Positions 18,495-29,457 of a stretch of DNA of 64,000 bases are shown piece by piece (the first letter of the stretch is position 1; the number at the start of each line of letters is the position of its first letter). The translations under genes and the position numbers were made by a program. Where the stretch lies: NCBI GenBank assembly GCA_963718375.1, contig CAVQZD010000005.1:310001-374000 (forward strand). Direction: 5' to 3'. The stretch comes from RBG-16-64-13 sp963718375 (GTDB lineage Bacteria > Actinomycetota > Thermoleophilia > RBG-16-64-13). Under the pieces are notes generated by a model that was not told the origin of the DNA, made no database searches, and saw only the letters and a list, made by a program, of their open reading frames with translations.

Positions 18495-19895
18495 TCACCC
18501 ACTCACCTCGCGACGCGTCTTCGCCCGCCTCCACTCCGTGGCTACGAGCTGCACTGTTCCCGCCAAGGACGGGGGGACCCTTCCGTACACCCGGACTTCT
18601 TCGTCCCCGTATTCGAACTCCACCGTGCCCCTTTCCCTCACACGGGCCAGCAGGTCGCCCGCCGAGTACGGGAGCAGCACGTCCACCTCTGTCCACAGCT
18701 CAGCGAGGACGGTGACGAGGGCCGCCCGCAGTGCGTCCAGCCCTTCGCCCGTCAGGGCGGAGACCCGCACCGCGTATCGGTCGGCCCTGCCCAACACCTC
18801 ACTGGTGACCCCGGCAGGCACGGCCCTCATCGGGGTGCCGCGCCCCTCACTCTGCTCATCGCAAACAAGGTCGGCCTTGTTAAGTACGACGACCCTGGGC
18901 TTGTGACCGGCGCCGAGCCCGTCGAGTACGCTCTGCACTGTTCGCCGGTGCTCGGCCGCATGAGGGTCTGACAGATCGACGACCTCCAGCAGGGCATCCG
19001 CCCTCGTCACCTCCTCCAAGGTGGCCTGGAAGGCCTCGACCAGCTGGTGAGGCAACTTGTGGATGAATCCTACCGTGTCGCTCACTATCACCGTCTGGCC
19101 CTCCCCCACGCCGACTCGGCGCGTTGTCGGGTCCAAGGTGGCGAACAGCATGTCCTCCACCATGGCCGCCTCTTCCCCTACGAGCGCGTTGAGCAGTGTC
19201 GATTTCCCAGCATTGGTGTACCCGACCACCGCCACAGTAGGTACCAGACCACGCTCGCGCGCCCGTGCGGCGGTCTCACGCCTCTGCCTTACCTCTTCCA
19301 CTCGCTGCCTGGTCTTCTTGATCCGCTCGCGCAGCACCCGGCGGTCGGTCTCCAGTTGTGTCTCGCCAGGGCCGCGCCTGGTGCCGATACCACCTCCCAT
19401 GCGGGAGAGATGGGTCCACATGCGCGTCAGTCGGGGCAGCTGGTACTCCAGCCGCGCCAGCTCCACCTGGATACGACCCTCATGCGTATGCGCTCTGTGC
19501 ACAAAGATGTCGAGGATGACAGCGCTTCGATCAAGCACCTTGACGTTCAACGACTCTTCCAGATAGCGCTGCTGCCTCGGAGAAAGCTCGTCATCCGCTA
19601 CCAGCATGTCGAACTGTGTGGCAGCCTTCGCCGCCTTCAACTCTTCTGCCTTGCCGGTCCCCAGATAGGTCAGTGGGTGGATGGAATCGCGGCGCTGCGA
19701 CAAGCTCCCGACCACCTCTCCGCCCGCTGTCTCAACCAGGGAGGCTAGCTCAGCCAGCGAATCTTCGGCGGTCCAGCCTTCATCAAGACCGGTGTCGACC
19801 GCGATCAGATACGCGCGCTCCGGTCTGTCTGCCACGCGGGTGCTGGAGTTCCGACGACCGGCTCCGGCGCCGCCCTTGCCTTGAGCAACCGTCAA
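18495..19895 (-). CDS. hflX: Ribosome-associated GTPase HflX
   Basis: GTPase that splits stalled 70S ribosomes under stress. The 466 residues have the HflX N-domain (DELSPRQQRYLEE, the MGGGIGTRRGPGE glycine-rich segment) and a TRAFAC G domain with G1 GYTNAGKST, G3 DTVGF and G4 NKADL. The start overlaps the uvrA stop by four bases, so it is translated with uvrA. A basic/Gly-rich N-tail of about 20 residues precedes the fold. Confidence 0.94.
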   Translation of the reverse strand: MTVAQGKGGAGAGRRNSSTRVADRPERAYLIAVDTGLDEGWTAEDSLAELASLVETAGGEVVGSLSQRRDSIHPLTYLGTGKAEELKAAKAATQFDMLVADDELSPRQQRYLEESLNVKVLDRSAVILDIFVHRAHTHEGRIQVELARLEYQLPRLTRMWTHLSRMGGGIGTRRGPGETQLETDRRVLRERIKKTRQRVEEVRQRRETAARARERGLVPTVAVVGYTNAGKSTLLNALVGEEAAMVEDMLFATLDPTTRRVGVGEGQTVIVSDTVGFIHKLPHQLVEAFQATLEEVTRADALLEVVDLSDPHAAEHRRTVQSVLDGLGAGHKPRVVVLNKADLVCDEQSEGRGTPMRAVPAGVTSEVLGRADRYAVRVSALTGEGLDALRAALVTVLAELWTEVDVLLPYSAGDLLARVRERGTVEFEYGDEEVRVYGRVPPSLAGTVQLVATEWRRAKTRREVSG

Positions 19896-22801
19896 GATCC
19901 AGCCACCCCTCGGGCGCCCCGGGTCTGAGCACCTCCGCTCTGAACGAGTGGGCCCCCACTATCCAGTACTCGCCTCAGCACCTTGCCGGTCTCGCTGGTC
20001 GGATGGGCGCTCACCTCCTCTGGCGTACCTGCCACCACCAACTCGCCCCCTCGGTCGCCGCCCTCGGGGCCCAGGTCGATGAGCCAATCTGCACTCTTGA
20101 TGACGTCCAGATTGTGTTCGATCACCAGCGCCGTGTTGCCTGAATCCACCAGCCGCTGCAGTACCTCCAAGAGCTTCTCGGTATCCGCAAAATGCAGTCC
20201 GGTGGTGGGCTCATCCAGGATGTATAGCGTGTTGCCGGTGGCGACCTTCGCCAGCTCCGTCGCCAACTTCACTCGCTGCGCTTCTCCGCCTGACAAGGTG
20301 GTCGACGGCTGCCCCAGCCTGACGTAGTCAAGCCCGACGTCGGCCAGCGTCTGCAGGCGCCGTCTGATCTTGGGCTGGTTCGCGAAGAAGTCCACGGCCT
20401 CTTCGACGCTCATGTCCAACACTTCGGCGATGTTCTTGCCTTTGAAGCGGACCTCCAGGGTCTCTCGGTCGTAGCGCTTGCCTTGGCAGACCTCACACGG
20501 CACGTAGACGTCGGGGAGGAAATGCATCTCGATCTTGAGTGTGCCGTCGCCCTTGCACGCTTCGCACCTGCCTCCCTTCACGTTGAAGCTGAACCGCCCG
20601 GGCGAGTAGCCCCGGACCTTCGCCTCGGGCGTCTGGGAGAACAGCTCGCGGATATGGTCGAAGACCCCGGTGTATGTAGCCGGGTTCGAGCGCGGAGTCC
20701 TACCGATCGGTGATTGATCGATGTTGATCACTTTGTCCAACTGCTCGATGCCGTCGATGCGATCGTGAGCACCGGGGCGCACAGGGGTACGGTTGACCAG
20801 GTTGGACAAGCTGCGGAATATGATCTCGTTCACCAGAGTCGACTTCCCCGAGCCCGAGACTCCCGTGACGCACGCGAAGACCCCCAGCGGCACTGTCACA
20901 TCCAGGTCCTTGAGATTGTGCTCCCTAGCGCCGCGTACCACGAACTCACTCTTGCCTTCTCTGCGTCTCTCGGGCAGAGGGATGCTTCGCTTGCCCGATA
21001 AGAACTGCCCTGTCACAGACCGGGGCTCGTCCAGGACATCCTGCAGCGTGCCGCTGCTCACCACCTCGCCGCCGTGCTCACCCGCGCCAGGCCCCATATC
21101 CACGAGGTGATCCGCAGACCGCATCGTCTCTTCATCGTGCTCGACCACGATGACTGTATTCCCCAGGTCGCGGAGTCGGATTAGCGTATCGATTAGCCTG
21201 CGATTGTCTCTCTGGTGCAGACCGATAGAGGGTTCGTCCAGAATGTACAAGACGCCGACAAGACTGGAGCCTATCTGCGTGGCCAAACGTATGCGTTGTG
21301 CTTCGCCCCCCGACAGGGTGCCCGCGCTGCGGTGCAGGCTCAGATAGCCGACACCCACGGACTCGAGGAAGGTGAGACGTTCCTTGATCTCCTTGAGCAC
21401 CCGCGCGCCGATGAGGGTCTCGCGCTGTCCCAGTTCAAGTGCGTCCAGGAATTCGATGGCTGATGTCACGGAGAGCCTGCTCAGCTCGTGGATGTTCAGA
21501 CCCCCTAGAGTCACCGCCAGCGTAGACGGCTTCAGGCGTGCGCCGCCGCAGGCCGGGCACGGCCGATCGGTCATGAACTCCTCGATGTGGGAGCGCATGA
21601 ACTCGGAGTCCGTTTCGCGATAGCGCCTCTCCAGGTTAGGGACTATGCCCTCGAAGATGGTCATGTAGCTGCGCTTGAGCCCCGCTCGATTCACGTACGA
21701 GACGTAGAGGCGCTCACCGTTCGTGCCATAGAAGAGGATGTCCTTGATGTCCTGCGGCAGATCGGACCAGGGTGCCGCCATATCGACCTGATACCGCTCC
21801 GCTATCGCTTTGATGATCTGGTCGTAGTACTGCGAGCTGCTGCCACGCCAAGGTAAGAGGACGCCTTCCTCCACAGACAACGAGGGGTCCCCCACCAACA
21901 GGGCCGGATCGATCTCACGTCGCGCGCCTAGTCCGCCACAGCTCTCGCAGGCCCCATGCGGTGAGTTGAACGAGAAGATGCGAGGCGCCATCTCGGGCAG
22001 CGACACGCCGTGTTCCGGGCAGGCCAGATTCTCCGAGAAGAGGATGCTGGTGGGAATGCCCGTGGGATCACCATCGCCTTGGTACACGTCTACTATGAGA
22101 AGTCCGTGGGCTTCCGACAGAGCCGTCTCCACTGAATCCGCAAGCCGCCGCCGCACCCCTTCCTTCATCATCAGCCGGTCCACCACGATACTCACGTCGT
22201 GTCGTACGTTCTTGTCCAGCTCGGGTAGCTGCTCGTCCGTGCTGTACTCTTGACCGTCGATCTCGATGCGCGTGAACCCCTCCTGCCGGACGTGTTCGAG
22301 CACCTCTTTGTGCCAACCCTTCAAGCTACGCACCACAGGCGCCTTGATGACGAACCTCGTCCCAGGCTCGAGTCCCAGGATCTGATCCACGATCTGCTCC
22401 CTGCTCTGGCCCTCGATCGGCCGCCCGCATATCCAACAGTGCGGATGACCGATGCGCGCGTACAGTAAGCGAAGATAGTCGTAGATCTCGGTGACGGTGC
22501 CCACCGTCGAGCGAGGGTTGCGTGATGTGGTCTTCTGGTCTATCGAGATGGCCGGCGACAGCCCTTCTATCGAATCCACATCGGGCTTGCTCATCTGACC
22601 CAAGAACTGCCTGGCGTACGCCGAGAGACTCTCGACATAGCGGCGCTGACCTTCAGCGTATATGGTGTCGAAGGCCAGGCTTGACTTTCCTGAGCCGGAT
22701 AGTCCGGTTATGACTATAAAGCGGTCTCGCGGGAGAGCGAGGGAGATATCCTTGAGGTTGTGCTCCCGGGCCCCCACGATGACGATCTCATTAGCGCCCA
22801 T
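19892..22801 (-). CDS. uvrA: Excinuclease ABC subunit UvrA
   Basis: Damage-sensing ABC ATPase of nucleotide excision repair. The 969 residues contain two ABC modules: Walker A GLSGSGKSS near 33-41 and GVSGSGKST near 650; signature LSGGEAQRIRLA and LSGGEAQRVKLA; and the zinc modules CPEHG...CESCGG and CEACKGDG...CEVCQGKR. The UvrB-binding segment lies between. Length is standard. hflX follows with a 4-nt overlap. Confidence 0.97.
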   Translation of the reverse strand: MGANEIVIVGAREHNLKDISLALPRDRFIVITGLSGSGKSSLAFDTIYAEGQRRYVESLSAYARQFLGQMSKPDVDSIEGLSPAISIDQKTTSRNPRSTVGTVTEIYDYLRLLYARIGHPHCWICGRPIEGQSREQIVDQILGLEPGTRFVIKAPVVRSLKGWHKEVLEHVRQEGFTRIEIDGQEYSTDEQLPELDKNVRHDVSIVVDRLMMKEGVRRRLADSVETALSEAHGLLIVDVYQGDGDPTGIPTSILFSENLACPEHGVSLPEMAPRIFSFNSPHGACESCGGLGARREIDPALLVGDPSLSVEEGVLLPWRGSSSQYYDQIIKAIAERYQVDMAAPWSDLPQDIKDILFYGTNGERLYVSYVNRAGLKRSYMTIFEGIVPNLERRYRETDSEFMRSHIEEFMTDRPCPACGGARLKPSTLAVTLGGLNIHELSRLSVTSAIEFLDALELGQRETLIGARVLKEIKERLTFLESVGVGYLSLHRSAGTLSGGEAQRIRLATQIGSSLVGVLYILDEPSIGLHQRDNRRLIDTLIRLRDLGNTVIVVEHDEETMRSADHLVDMGPGAGEHGGEVVSSGTLQDVLDEPRSVTGQFLSGKRSIPLPERRREGKSEFVVRGAREHNLKDLDVTVPLGVFACVTGVSGSGKSTLVNEIIFRSLSNLVNRTPVRPGAHDRIDGIEQLDKVINIDQSPIGRTPRSNPATYTGVFDHIRELFSQTPEAKVRGYSPGRFSFNVKGGRCEACKGDGTLKIEMHFLPDVYVPCEVCQGKRYDRETLEVRFKGKNIAEVLDMSVEEAVDFFANQPKIRRRLQTLADVGLDYVRLGQPSTTLSGGEAQRVKLATELAKVATGNTLYILDEPTTGLHFADTEKLLEVLQRLVDSGNTALVIEHNLDVIKSADWLIDLGPEGGDRGGELVVAGTPEEVSAHPTSETGKVLRRVLDSGGPLVQSGGAQTRGARGVAGS

Positions 22802-22861
22802 GGCAAGGGGATTCTAGCAGGTAGAGAGATCCCTCCAGACCGCTCAAGCCAAGAAGCCGCC

Positions 22862-24016
22862 TCAATCCAAGACCGGAAGAGTCGCCAAGCTGCCTCTCAG
22901 CGATCGGATGATCGCTCGCTGCTCTTCTAGTGCCGGGTCGTCATACGAGCTGACCCGGCTGTGCAGAAGGGCCAGATTGATCTGCTCTCTCATGAGGCGC
23001 TTCATCAGGGCTCGCGCCTGGGCTCCCTTCTTCCTCTTCATGCGGCGAAGCTCCTTTCTGCGCCTATGCGAGCTCCGCAAGATGTAGAACTCGCCCTGCG
23101 ACACGACGTCGCCGCCCAACTCCGAGCGCATCAGACAGCCGAACACCCTCTTCTCGCGCCTGTCCGCGAACACCCACAGGATCACCATCAATGACAGGAA
23201 AGGTAGGCCCTTGATCACCAGCGCACCCACGAATCCCGCTTGGCCTTGCGCCATCAGAGACTCCAGCCAGGGCGAATTCCAGACGAAGTGCGCCGCCCAC
23301 GCCAAGAACACGCACAGCACCAGCACACCCACGCGCCTGCCCATCCGCCTCGTTCTCTGCGTGACGAAGTACGCGAATCCGAATCCGACGAACCCGCTGA
23401 ACAACATGTGGCTGTACAGGCCCGAAACGATCACCCTGAGGAAGAACATGCTGATGACCCCTTGTGCTGCACCGGCTTGACCGTCGGCCGCCAGCATGAA
23501 GTACTGGATGTTCTCCATCACCTGAAAGCCCAGCCCGATCATGGCCCCATAGATCAGGCCGTCCATGACGGTGTCTATCTCACGCCGCGCCATCAGATAG
23601 ATGACGACCAGCCCCATGCCCTTGTACAGTTCTTCGTTGATAGGCGCTGTGAGAGAGGCCGCCCACGCATCGACAGTCCTGGCTTCGATCACGTGCTGCA
23701 GAACGTTGTTCAGCAGCCCGTTGACGATACTCGCGAAGGTCAAGGCGACCACGCCTCCCCAGATCACGGCGACCGCGATCAGCGACGCGGGCTCCGGCTC
23801 GAACTCATCGAGTCGGTAGAGGATCACCCCGGCTGGGATGGAGGTGATCGCGAGTAACACCACCGACAACACCCAAGCGCTGGGGTACGCCGCGAAGTAC
23901 CGCAACTGCGTGGTTATGACCAACACGGCGCACCCGCCGACGAGCATGACGAAGAGCCAGAAGGCAGCCTGGTATCTCAGTCTTAGCGGTTCCTGGACGG
24001 GGTAGACCCTACTCAC
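22862..24016 (-). CDS. PrsW-family intramembrane metalloprotease
   Basis: Predicted polytopic membrane protease of the CPBP/PrsW superfamily; PrsW of Bacillus cleaves an anti-sigma factor. Conserved sites are present: an E-E-x-x-K motif (INEELYKG; Glu128-Glu129), E168-N in the FQVMENIQYF helix, and His residues in YSHMLFSG and AHFVWNSP. About eight TM helices precede a basic C-terminal tail of about 100 residues. The GTG at 24016 overlaps the upstream stop (GTGA), though an ATG at 24046 is also possible. The neighbouring single-pass protein is a candidate partner or substrate, purely by position. Confidence 0.8.
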   Translation of the reverse strand: MSRVYPVQEPLRLRYQAAFWLFVMLVGGCAVLVITTQLRYFAAYPSAWVLSVVLLAITSIPAGVILYRLDEFEPEPASLIAVAVIWGGVVALTFASIVNGLLNNVLQHVIEARTVDAWAASLTAPINEELYKGMGLVVIYLMARREIDTVMDGLIYGAMIGLGFQVMENIQYFMLAADGQAGAAQGVISMFFLRVIVSGLYSHMLFSGFVGFGFAYFVTQRTRRMGRRVGVLVLCVFLAWAAHFVWNSPWLESLMAQGQAGFVGALVIKGLPFLSLMVILWVFADRREKRVFGCLMRSELGGDVVSQGEFYILRSSHRRRKELRRMKRKKGAQARALMKRLMREQINLALLHSRVSSYDDPALEEQRAIIRSLRGSLATLPVLD

Positions 24017-24624
24017 CTCGGGACCACCATCTCGTTCAGCATCCATTCGATGTCACCCTGTACCCACGCCATTTGACCCATCAACGCTTCGGCCAGCATT
24101 ATCACGCTGGTGCCCTTGTAGCTGAGCACCACTAATTCATTCTCTTCCTGCCCCCACTCCGTGATGCCCGTGAAATAGATCCCGAGTGCTGGAAGATCGC
24201 CGGCCACCACTACCGGACGCGCTGGCAGCGCATGGAACGAATCGAAGGAGGGGCGGAGTTCGTCGAGTACGGCCGACATCAACTCTTCGTTCGAGCCGCT
24301 GAACGCGTCGACCCAGAAAGCCACGTAGACCCCCGCCTTCTGAAGTGCGACACCGGACTCACCCACGTCCCAGACGTCCTCAGCCGAGTACCAACCATCC
24401 GCGGGCGTCACCACCACGCCCCGACTCATGGCGATGGGGGCTTCGATATTCGGATCGTTGCTCGCCACGGCGGCGCTCATGCCGAAGACGATGAGCAGCC
24501 AACCGAACATGACGGCCGCTACCACCAGCGACCCCTTGAGCGAAGACTTGGGGGGCCGATCGTCCACTCGCGGCACCACCGTGTCGCAGATGGGATCGGT
24601 CGTCGGGGCGGTGCCCTTCGTCAC
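24013..24624 (-). CDS. Single-pass membrane protein of unknown function, upstream of prsW
   Basis: I do not recognise this 203-residue protein. It has a 30-residue hydrophilic N-terminus, one TM helix (about 33-55), and an extracytoplasmic domain of about 145 residues (W-rich, e.g. ADGWYSAEDVWDVGE). That domain predicts a mixed alpha/beta fold without Cys pairs. It overlaps the start of the PrsW-type protease, so the two are co-translated. Topology (N-in, one helix, exposed domain) resembles that of anti-sigma factors cleaved by PrsW, but no sigma factor is adjacent. Function unknown. Confidence 0.65.
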   Translation of the reverse strand: MTKGTAPTTDPICDTVVPRVDDRPPKSSLKGSLVVAAVMFGWLLIVFGMSAAVASNDPNIEAPIAMSRGVVVTPADGWYSAEDVWDVGESGVALQKAGVYVAFWVDAFSGSNEELMSAVLDELRPSFDSFHALPARPVVVAGDLPALGIYFTGITEWGQEENELVVLSYKGTSVIMLAEALMGQMAWVQGDIEWMLNEMVVPR

Positions 24625-24745
24625 AGCGGTGCCTGCCTCCTATGCGCCGACAATGGGTCGCGACAACTTTACCAGGCCCGCGTGAGCTGTGATGTGCGCC
24701 CCAGCGATGTCAGCAAGCCAGGCCGGTCGCGCCTGGTCCGAATAC

Positions 24746-24780
24746 GACGAAAGGCCCGGCTCACTGCCGGACCTTTCGTC
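24746..24780 (-). terminator. Stem-loop downstream of tRNA-Ala
   Basis: GACGAAAGG-x-CCGGC / GCCGGG-x-CCTTTCGTC forms a strong stem of about 14 bp right after the tRNA 3' end on the minus strand. No clear U-run follows, so termination may be partial. Confidence 0.5.
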
Positions 24781-24786
24781 TCATCT

Positions 24787-24862
24787 TGGTGGAGGTAAGG
24801 GGATTCGAACCCCTGACCTCAACGCTGCCAGCGTCGCGCTCTCCCAACTGAGCTATACCCCC
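24787..24862 (-). tRNA. tRNA-Ala (anticodon GGC)
   Basis: Cloverleaf read on the minus strand: acceptor GGGGGTA pairing with TACCTCC, D arm GCTC...GAGC, anticodon loop with GGC, T loop TTCGAAT, discriminator A and an encoded CCA (24787-24789). GGC reads alanine codons GCC and GCU. A strong hairpin follows. Confidence 0.96.
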
Positions 24863-24944
24863 ACGGGCGGTCACGGATTATAGCCGCTGACCCATTCAGA
24901 CGCAACCGCGCCCACCCCCACTGACCCCTACTGAAGAGCCGGCA

Positions 24945-25408
24945 CTAAGTGATATCTTCCACCGGGGCCTGCTTCCAGAGCACTTCCAGCCGGTAGAACT
25001 CCCGCGCCTCGGGAGTGAAGACGTGCACCACGAAGTCCAAGAAGTCCACCAGTATCCATTCGCCCTCACTGCCTCCCTCGGTGCCTGCCGGCATGAGGCC
25101 TGCTTCTTTCTTCACTCGGTGAGCGACCTCTTCTGCTATCCGCTTGGTCAGCCGAGTGTTCCGGCCGGTGATGACGACCATGAAGTCCGTGTAAGTGACG
25201 AGGCCGTGCATGGCCAGCACTTTCACGTCCTCGCCTTTCACGTCCACTGCAGCTTGAGCCGCAGCCACCGCTGTAGCGTGGATCCTCTCCAGTTCCGCTC
25301 CGGTCGCGGCCGACTTCCCTCTGTCACGGCCCTCCAGGCTAGCCAAGTCCGGCATCGACTTCTTCTCGACGTTGTCTGCCGCGGACTCCGATATGGGAGT
25401 GTTCAACC

Positions 25409-25418
<10 letters not shown>
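24945..25418 (-). CDS. rsfS: Ribosome silencing factor RsfS
   Basis: Binds ribosomal protein uL14 and blocks subunit joining when nutrients are short. The core (about 45-150) has the family signatures YTDFMVVITGRN (about 77-88) and EGEWILVDFLDFVVHVF (about 121-137). About 40 extra N-terminal residues look disordered. The GTG at 25418 overlaps the guaA stop; a TTG at 25406 with GGGAG 5 nt upstream is an equally plausible start. rsfS usually follows nadD; here it follows guaA. Confidence 0.9.
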
Positions 25419-26935
<1,517 letters not shown>

Positions 26936-26939
26936 CTCA

Positions 26940-27896
26940 TCATGCTCGCGTTTCAGTTTGGACCTCCTCCAGTCGAACCGAACGGGTGAACCGCTCGGCA
27001 TCAGAAGCCAATAGGACGCCCGCACCGTAACGGGCCAGATTAGCAGTACCGCAGCCCAGACCGAAGCGCAGACAGTCGGCCAGGGGCTGCCCCTCCAAGA
27101 GCTTCACGGCGAATCCGGCCACAAGTGCGTCATTCCAGCCCAGAGGTGAGACCACATCCACTGCCGGCATCGTGCCTGAGAACGACCGAACCTGCCCTTC
27201 CTCGGCCAGTTGCGCGACACAGCCGTAGCGATGGGTGATGACCACCGTCCCCGCCCCCATCCCCCTCATGGCTTGTGCGGCACTGAGTTGATCATCCACT
27301 CCTCCGAACTCATAGCCCATCGTATTCTCAGCCTCCACCAGCTTTGGGAACACATAATCCGGCTTGGCTTTGAGACCGTACTTGAGTGGGTCGGCATACG
27401 TGTAGAAGATTGTCTTCATTCCCATCTTGCGGGCATGCTCGATGAGCTTGACGTAGCAGTCGTCACCCAGCCCTGGCGGGATGCTGCCCGCGAAGACCAC
27501 GACATCCGCCGCCTTGCCCAGATAGTCGAGCTTGTCATGCAGGGGTTCCAGGTCCTTCTTTGTAAGTCTAGGGCCCTGCTCGTTGATCTCGGTCACCACA
27601 CCCGTCGTCGGATCCACAACGGCGGTGGAGATGCGCGATTCACCCGCTACCCGTACGAAATCGCACAGTATGCCCTCATCGCTCAGGTCGGCGACTATCT
27701 GATCACCCTTGCGCCCACCGACGAACCCGGTGGCTATCACCGGCCTGCCCAGCGCCTTGGCCGCTCGGGCAACGTTGATGCCCTTGCCTCCGGGAAGGAT
27801 CACGGTCTCGGTAGCACGGTGGCGTAGACCGGCCTGGAAGTTCGGCACGGTCATTGTGCGATCAAGCGCGGGGTTAAGCGTCACTGTAAGGATCAT
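26940..27896 (-). CDS. PfkB-family sugar kinase, probable 1-phosphofructokinase
   Basis: ATP-dependent kinase of the ribokinase superfamily, closest by motifs to FruK/LacC hexose-phosphate kinases: N-terminal MILTVTLNPALD, GGKGINVARAA (about 36-46) and RISTAVVDP. The usual C-terminal GxGD motif reads GWND, followed by ALVAGF; the catalytic Asp is retained but the oxyanion-hole glycine is Asn. The customary PN-x-x-E motif reads FPKLVEAE. ATG at 27896 gives 318 residues; the frame extends to 27986 but overlaps dac. No fru PTS gene is nearby, so the substrate is open. Confidence 0.8.
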   Translation of the reverse strand: MILTVTLNPALDRTMTVPNFQAGLRHRATETVILPGGKGINVARAAKALGRPVIATGFVGGRKGDQIVADLSDEGILCDFVRVAGESRISTAVVDPTTGVVTEINEQGPRLTKKDLEPLHDKLDYLGKAADVVVFAGSIPPGLGDDCYVKLIEHARKMGMKTIFYTYADPLKYGLKAKPDYVFPKLVEAENTMGYEFGGVDDQLSAAQAMRGMGAGTVVITHRYGCVAQLAEEGQVRSFSGTMPAVDVVSPLGWNDALVAGFAVKLLEGQPLADCLRFGLGCGTANLARYGAGVLLASDAERFTRSVRLEEVQTETRA

Positions 27897-27927
27897 TCTG
27901 CCTACTACCTTGCTTTCAGCCACTCGG

Positions 27928-29175
27928 TCATCCGAACAGATCGCTGAAGAAGTCGGCGATCTTCGACCCCAGGGTGGGCTTGTCACAAGCCCGGGTGGTG
28001 ACCACGTCCACCGTGCCCACAGCGACGCCGTCGACCGACAGCTCCACCCAGCCGACTGCCTGACCTGCTTCCACCGGCAGCTTCAGATCGCTCCCTACCG
28101 TCACGGTGGCGGTCAGCGACTGCCCCTCTGACAACTCCTTACCGACCTCCTCTGCCGTCACAAGTTCCAAGGGTTCAACCTCCCAAGGCACTTGCGCCTC
28201 CGCAACGGCAGCTCCCTCGTTCAAGACGGTCACGTACTGATAGCGGGCGAAGCCATATTCGAGCAGATCCAGACTCTCCGTGAACACCTCTTCGTGGGTA
28301 CCCACGCCCATGACCACGCTCAGCACACTGATGCCATGTCTCGTCCCGGCGGCCACCAGGCACGAGCCGGCATTGGGCGTCTCTCCCGTCTTGACCCCGA
28401 TGATCCAGTCATACATCGACAGGAGCTCGTTGGTGGTCTTGAACACGAGAGTGCCCGCCTCTCCCGTGGTCTGCAGTGAATACTCCCGCGTCTGGGCAAG
28501 TTCTCGGAATCTGGCACCGATGGTCTCGTCTCTCATGGCGTATCTCGCCAAAGCAGCAAGATCGGCGGCTGTCGAGTAGTGGCCCGGTGTATCCAACCCT
28601 GAGGGATTGACAAAGTGCGTGCCCGTCAGACCGAGTTCCGCGGCCTTGGCGTTCATTCGACTCACAAAGGCCGTCTCTCCACCGGGATAGCCCTCGGCCA
28701 GAGCCACCGCCGCCTGGTTGTGGCTCGGCACCATCATCGAGTACAACAGTTGCTCGACGGTGAACACATCCCCGGCCTTGGTCCAAGTCTCCAACTCGCT
28801 CTGTGAGGCCGCGTTCTCCGAGATGGTGATCTTGGCTTGCGGGTCCATCTCCTCGAGGACTACAACGGCCGTCATCATCTTGGTTGTAGAGGCCATGGCG
28901 GCTTGCGCGCCTTCGGCCTTGCCGTACAGGACCTCGCCCGTATCCAAGTCCATGACGAGGGCCGAGCGTGCGGTCAACGCCGGTGGGGAGGTATCGAGGG
29001 CCGGGAGGTCGTCGGCAGATATGGTGATGCTGGATGTCTGCGGCTCGGCTATCACCGGCAGGGTCGTGTCGGTATCAGCAGCCCAAGCTACGCCCGCAAA
29101 GGCCACAAGCATCATTGCTATTACGAAGGAGAGGACCGCCCACAGCCGCCCTCGTCGAACAGTGAGAGCCATCAT
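27928..29175 (-). CDS. D-alanyl-D-alanine carboxypeptidase (serine-type, DacA/DacF family)
   Basis: Low-molecular-weight penicillin-binding protein that trims the terminal D-Ala from peptidoglycan stem peptides. A signal peptide (about 1-33, ending VAWAAD) precedes the peptidase S11 domain: S96-x-x-K99 in STTKMM, S151-H-N153, and K262-T-G. A C-terminal beta-domain (about 310-400) ends in a short amphipathic stretch (LGSKIADFFSDLFG), the expected membrane anchor. Length 415 is typical. The S-H-N triad is a known variant of S-G-N. Confidence 0.92.
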   Translation of the reverse strand: MMALTVRRGRLWAVLSFVIAMMLVAFAGVAWAADTDTTLPVIAEPQTSSITISADDLPALDTSPPALTARSALVMDLDTGEVLYGKAEGAQAAMASTTKMMTAVVVLEEMDPQAKITISENAASQSELETWTKAGDVFTVEQLLYSMMVPSHNQAAVALAEGYPGGETAFVSRMNAKAAELGLTGTHFVNPSGLDTPGHYSTAADLAALARYAMRDETIGARFRELAQTREYSLQTTGEAGTLVFKTTNELLSMYDWIIGVKTGETPNAGSCLVAAGTRHGISVLSVVMGVGTHEEVFTESLDLLEYGFARYQYVTVLNEGAAVAEAQVPWEVEPLELVTAEEVGKELSEGQSLTATVTVGSDLKLPVEAGQAVGWVELSVDGVAVGTVDVVTTRACDKPTLGSKIADFFSDLFG

Positions 29176-29256
29176 AGGCGGGAGTATAGCATGGGGCTAT
29201 GGGCACCCCCGCGGCGACACCTGCCCCGCCGCGCACGATCGCCCGTTCCGTGGCTC

Positions 29257-29457
29257 CTATGGTTCGATCAGGATGGTCGGGACGGTGGTCGTCGACGGAT
29301 CCACACCCCGCCTCTCCTCGTCCCCCTGCAACACGCCCCCCGCCACCAGCCCGGACACCAGAGCGATCACGACCAGCAGCAGCATGACCGGCAGGATGAC
29401 CCCCGTGACGGGTCGCGGCGCCCTGCCATCGGCCGTGCTGTGCCCGGACTCACCCAA
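29257..29457 (-). CDS. Small single-pass membrane protein
   Basis: A 66-residue frame with one TM helix (about 18-41) followed by a short acidic tail. It starts at a TTG that overlaps the pyrF stop by eight bases, with AGAGGGTG about 10 nt upstream. The compact hydrophobic segment and the coupling to pyrF favour a real gene, but I recognise no family. Confidence 0.5.
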   Translation of the reverse strand: MGESGHSTADGRAPRPVTGVILPVMLLLVVIALVSGLVAGGVLQGDEERRGVDPSTTTVPTILIEP

